Source: JBBKWJ01 sp037968895
GTDB lineage: Bacteria; Actinomycetota; Acidimicrobiia; Acidimicrobiales; SZUA-35
Length of the DNA: 6,970 nt
Assembly (NCBI GenBank): GCA_037968895.1
Contig: JBBKWJ010000255.1
Location: forward strand, 1 to 6,970
Reading direction: 5' to 3'
The position numbers and the translations under genes are program-made. Below are positions 5,363 to 6,970 of the stretch, one piece after another (position 1 is the first letter of the stretch; the number at the start of each line of letters is the position of its first letter). Under the pieces are notes generated by a model, which was given only the letters and a program-made list of their open reading frames with translations, was not told the origin of the DNA and searched no databases.

Positions 5363-6052
5363 TTAGAGCGGTTCGGTAGCTCGCCTGCTGAGGTAGTGCT
5401 GGCGTGTGTCGGGATCGAGATGCTTTATGGCGTAGCGCAACGCGGTGCGGTTCATGGTGGCGGCATGGCGATCGAGGAAAGCAGTAAGCCGCTCGAGGTC
5501 GTGTTTGCCCGCCTCACGAAGAAAGCCGCCGACGGCCTTCTGGACGAGCTCGGCTGGGTCGTCGATCAGGATGTCGGCAATCGCATAGGTGTCGTCGAGG
5601 TCGTGGTGGCGGATGAAGTGGTATGTCGCCACGATTGCCGTGCGTCGTTCCCATTGGCTGGGGGATTGGGCGAAGGTGTAGAGCTGGTCGCGTGGTTTGT
5701 CGGCGAGGTAGCCGCCGACGACCCAGGGGGCGGCCCGGTCGACGAGGTCCCAGTTGTTTATCCGGTCGTGGCGACGGACATACAGCTCATACAAGGCTTG
5801 TCGCCGGTCGGGTGAGGTGGATCGTCGTCGGGCCTGAAAGTCCATGATCGACACCGCACCGACCCGCGTCTGGTGATCATCGTGCTCGAGAATTCGTTCA
5901 ATCTCATGCGGCGGCGTATCGATAAATTCCTTAGCGAGGGTGAATACGTCGCGATATGGGATCATCGGTGTCTCAGGGGCACCTACTGGCGCGGCGCCAC
6001 GGAGTTGCTCAAGGCGGCCAATGAAATCCGACGCGTTCGGGGTGGCATCCAT
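5363..6052 (-). CDS. AlkD-like DNA alkylation repair protein (HEAT-like repeats)
   Basis: The 229-residue, largely alpha-helical protein matches the DNA alkylation repair (AlkD/AlkC-type, HEAT-like repeat) family in length and motifs. Characteristic stretches are HQTRVGAVSIMDFQAR (60-75), YVRRHDRINNWDLVDRAAPW (91-110), PSQWERRTAIVATYHFIRHH (131-150) and VQKAVGGFLREAGKHD (170-185). Family members excise N3- and N7-alkylated purines as DNA glycosylases, holding DNA in a concave helical surface. In Bacillus cereus AlkD the lesion site uses two tryptophans, an aspartate and an arginine: here W101, D105 and R136 or R137 correspond, but the position of the second tryptophan appears to be G176. Activity may therefore differ. 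The start ATG 6052 gives a ~30-residue N-terminal extension; there is no strong ribosome binding site, consistent with coupling to the DUF1059 gene ending 18 bases upstream. Confidence 0.85.
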   Translation of the reverse strand: MDATPNASDFIGRLEQLRGAAPVGAPETPMIPYRDVFTLAKEFIDTPPHEIERILEHDDHQTRVGAVSIMDFQARRRSTSPDRRQALYELYVRRHDRINNWDLVDRAAPWVVGGYLADKPRDQLYTFAQSPSQWERRTAIVATYHFIRHHDLDDTYAIADILIDDPAELVQKAVGGFLREAGKHDLERLTAFLDRHAATMNRTALRYAIKHLDPDTRQHYLSRRATEPL

Positions 6053-6070
6053 CTCGGCGGCTCTGGGGGC

Positions 6071-6307
6071 TCAGCCGTTGGGAAGTTCGGCGAAGTCTTT
6101 CTTTGCTGTGCGATACCAACGCATGCCCGCGATCGGGTGTTTCCAGCGGCCTTTCATGTCATCGCGTGCTGCGCCGTGAGCCTTGTCACCGTCGGCCACC
6201 ATGTCTTTGAGGTGCTGATCCTGAGCTTTAATTACCTCGTCAGCGGTTTCGCCCCGATGCACGTGCTCGCAGGGTCCGCCGAGTTGCTTGCAGGTCATAG
6301 TTTTCAT
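6071..6307 (-). CDS. DUF1059 family small protein
   Basis: The 78-residue hydrophilic protein starts MKTMTCKQLGGPCEHVHRGE, the typical opening of DUF1059 proteins: a CxxxGxxC-like N-terminus (C6, then G10-G11 and C13), followed by a helix, TADEVIKAQDQHLKDMV. The C-terminal third, rich in Lys, Arg and Trp (MKGRWKHPIAGMRWYRTAKK), extends past the ~55-60 residues usual for the domain. The function of the family is not known. It is the first gene of a likely two-gene transcript with the AlkD-like gene 18 bases downstream. The start ATG at 6307-6305 has AAGGAA 10 bases upstream. A role linked to stress or DNA damage is suggested only by this neighbour. Confidence 0.75.
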   Translation of the reverse strand: MKTMTCKQLGGPCEHVHRGETADEVIKAQDQHLKDMVADGDKAHGAARDDMKGRWKHPIAGMRWYRTAKKDFAELPNG

Positions 6308-6436
6308 TTATCTACTATTCCTTGGGGGTTGGGGCCGGCTCAAGTCGGTCGGCGATAGCCATGAATCCACCGTACAAAGGAGACGGAGCGGCCGCTTCTT
6401 CGATACTGCTCGATGCAACTCGCAAGCCACTTTCTC
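6308..6436. other. Intergenic gap between NuoF-like and DUF1059 genes
   Basis: This 129-base gap has no convincing terminator or -35/-10 pair. It contains a perfect 10-bp palindrome AGCGGCCGCT at 6387-6396. On the minus strand a frame is open through most of the gap and ends in a tiny peptide MAIADRLEPAPTPKE (ATG 6362-6360, TAG 6317-6315). That peptide has a plausible C-terminal-tail composition but no family I recognise and no clear ribosome binding site, so I do not call it a gene. Confidence 0.4.
6318..6323 (-). promoter_or_regulatory. Ribosome binding site of the DUF1059 gene
   Basis: Minus-strand AAGGAA (plus TTCCTT) lies 10 bases before ATG 6307-6305, at the long end of normal spacing. 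The spacer is unusually AT-rich (TAGTAGATAA), which should leave the start site unfolded. Confidence 0.5.
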
Positions 6437-6970
6437 TCAGGCTGGCCGGTAGGTCCAGTCGGGTTGCTTCAGACGTTGTTTCTCGTCGAGCTCGAATCGC
6501 GAACCTGCGATGTCGACGATTTTTGTGATCTGAAGATCTCGGCGGGGCTGCGCTAGAGAACGTGTCCTCATATCAGGGATGAGACTGGCGACTAATCGCT
6601 GTTCTTGCGAGGGCAGAAAACAGCGCGAGCTGTCGGTGACGTTCGCTAGTCGAGCGGAAAGCTCCGCAGCAGTAGTGGGCTGCAAAGTGTCGGTCGACTC
6701 ATCGAGCAGTTCAGTGATGCGTCCGGTTCCAAGTTTGCAGGCCGAGCACTGTCCGCAGGACTCCACCGACAGGAATCGAGATACCGCAGCGGCCAGTTCG
6801 GTTGGGTCGGTTGTGTCATCGAAAATGATGAAGCCAGCCGTTCCGAGTCCGCTACCGATGCTCTCCATTGCTTCATAGCTCAGCGGCGTGTCCAGGTGAT
6901 CCGCACGGATCACCGGATTGGAGACACCGGAAAGAACATATTTCACGGCTCGGCCTGGTGGCATGCCTCC
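6437..6970 (-). CDS. NuoF-like NADH-binding iron-sulfur flavoprotein, C-terminal part (5' end outside window)
   Basis: The minus-strand frame is open from the right edge to TGA 6439-6437, giving 177 residues of the C-terminal region of a NuoF/HoxF-type 51-kDa subunit. Visible landmarks, counted from the internal Met at 6964, are the SLBB-type stretch VKYVLSGVSNPVI (8-19), MESIGSGLGTAGFIIFDD (33-50) and the [4Fe-4S] cluster motif ESCGQCSACKLGT (C70, C73, C76) with the fourth ligand at C115 in SSRCFLPSQEQ. All four cysteines are present. In known complexes this cluster takes electrons from NADH via FMN and passes them to ferredoxin-like partners; the FMN/NADH-binding half is beyond the window. 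The Met at 6964 follows GGAGGC but is probably internal, because family members need ~430 residues and the frame continues upstream. FLPSQEQ in place of the usual Cys-Ala-Leu-Gly after the fourth ligand suggests a NuoF paralogue rather than the complex I subunit. Confidence 0.8.
   Translation of the reverse strand, partial: GGMPPGRAVKYVLSGVSNPVIRADHLDTPLSYEAMESIGSGLGTAGFIIFDDTTDPTELAAAVSRFLSVESCGQCSACKLGTGRITELLDESTDTLQPTTAAELSARLANVTDSSRCFLPSQEQRLVASLIPDMRTRSLAQPRRDLQITKIVDIAGSRFELDEKQRLKQPDWTYRPA

Noticed and set aside
5195..5815. Plus-strand open frame of 206 codons over the AlkD-like gene
   Set aside because: It is antisense to a well-supported AlkD-like coding region; its Val/Gly/Asp-rich translation is a typical shadow of codon bias, and it overlaps the end of the VOC gene.
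6387..6396. Perfect palindrome AGCGGCCGCT as an operator
   Set aside because: A 10-bp GC-rich palindrome is expected by chance now and then in GC-rich DNA, and it has no clear promoter element beside it.

Overview
The window looks like a chromosomal stretch from a GC-rich actinobacterium-like organism. The grounds are GC-rich codon use throughout, a short AraC-type regulator paired with a VOC protein (a pairing common in actinobacteria), a DUF1059/AlkD pair and a large cyclase/STAND/TPR protein of a style frequent in that phylum. No rRNA, tRNA, CRISPR array or recognisable insertion sequence is present, so the taxonomic reading is inference from gene types and base composition only.

Left part (1-~950, + strand): the 3' end of a group II PLP-dependent decarboxylase is followed after 10 bases, with a ribosome binding site overlapping its stop codon, by a decayed histidinol-dehydrogenase-like gene (in-frame TGA at 281, frameshift near 558). 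That gene runs without a gap into an internal fragment of a DegT/DnrJ/EryC1-type aminotransferase, which has its own frameshifts. This is the wreck of what was probably one small metabolic operon.

Centre (884-4054, - strand): one 1056-residue protein with a DUF4062 module, a class III nucleotide-cyclase fold that appears to have lost both metal-binding aspartates, a STAND-type NTPase (Walker A GAGGIGKT, Walker B, GLPL) and a long C-terminal helical/TPR-like region. It has its own ribosome binding site, a plausible promoter carrying a 9-bp tandem repeat, and a nearby palindrome. It lies between two broken genes: the aminotransferase fragment at its 3' side and a 5'-truncated GNAT acetyltransferase fragment (~4140-4361) at its 5' side. 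Its last ~23 residues seem to be read from the antisense of the aminotransferase fragment. This is the strongest candidate here for an unusual signalling or conflict (defence-like) protein; that role is inferred from architecture, not shown.

Right of centre (4399-5304, + strand): a short AraC-family regulator without a sensor domain and a VOC-fold protein, with a 7-bp inverted repeat abutting a possible leaderless promoter between them. Right end (5363-6970, - strand): convergent with the VOC gene are an AlkD-like DNA alkylation repair protein and, 18 bases upstream of it, a DUF1059 protein, probably one transcript. Beyond a 129-bp gap is the C-terminal part of a NuoF-like (NADH dehydrogenase 51-kDa type) iron-sulfur flavoprotein that runs off the window.
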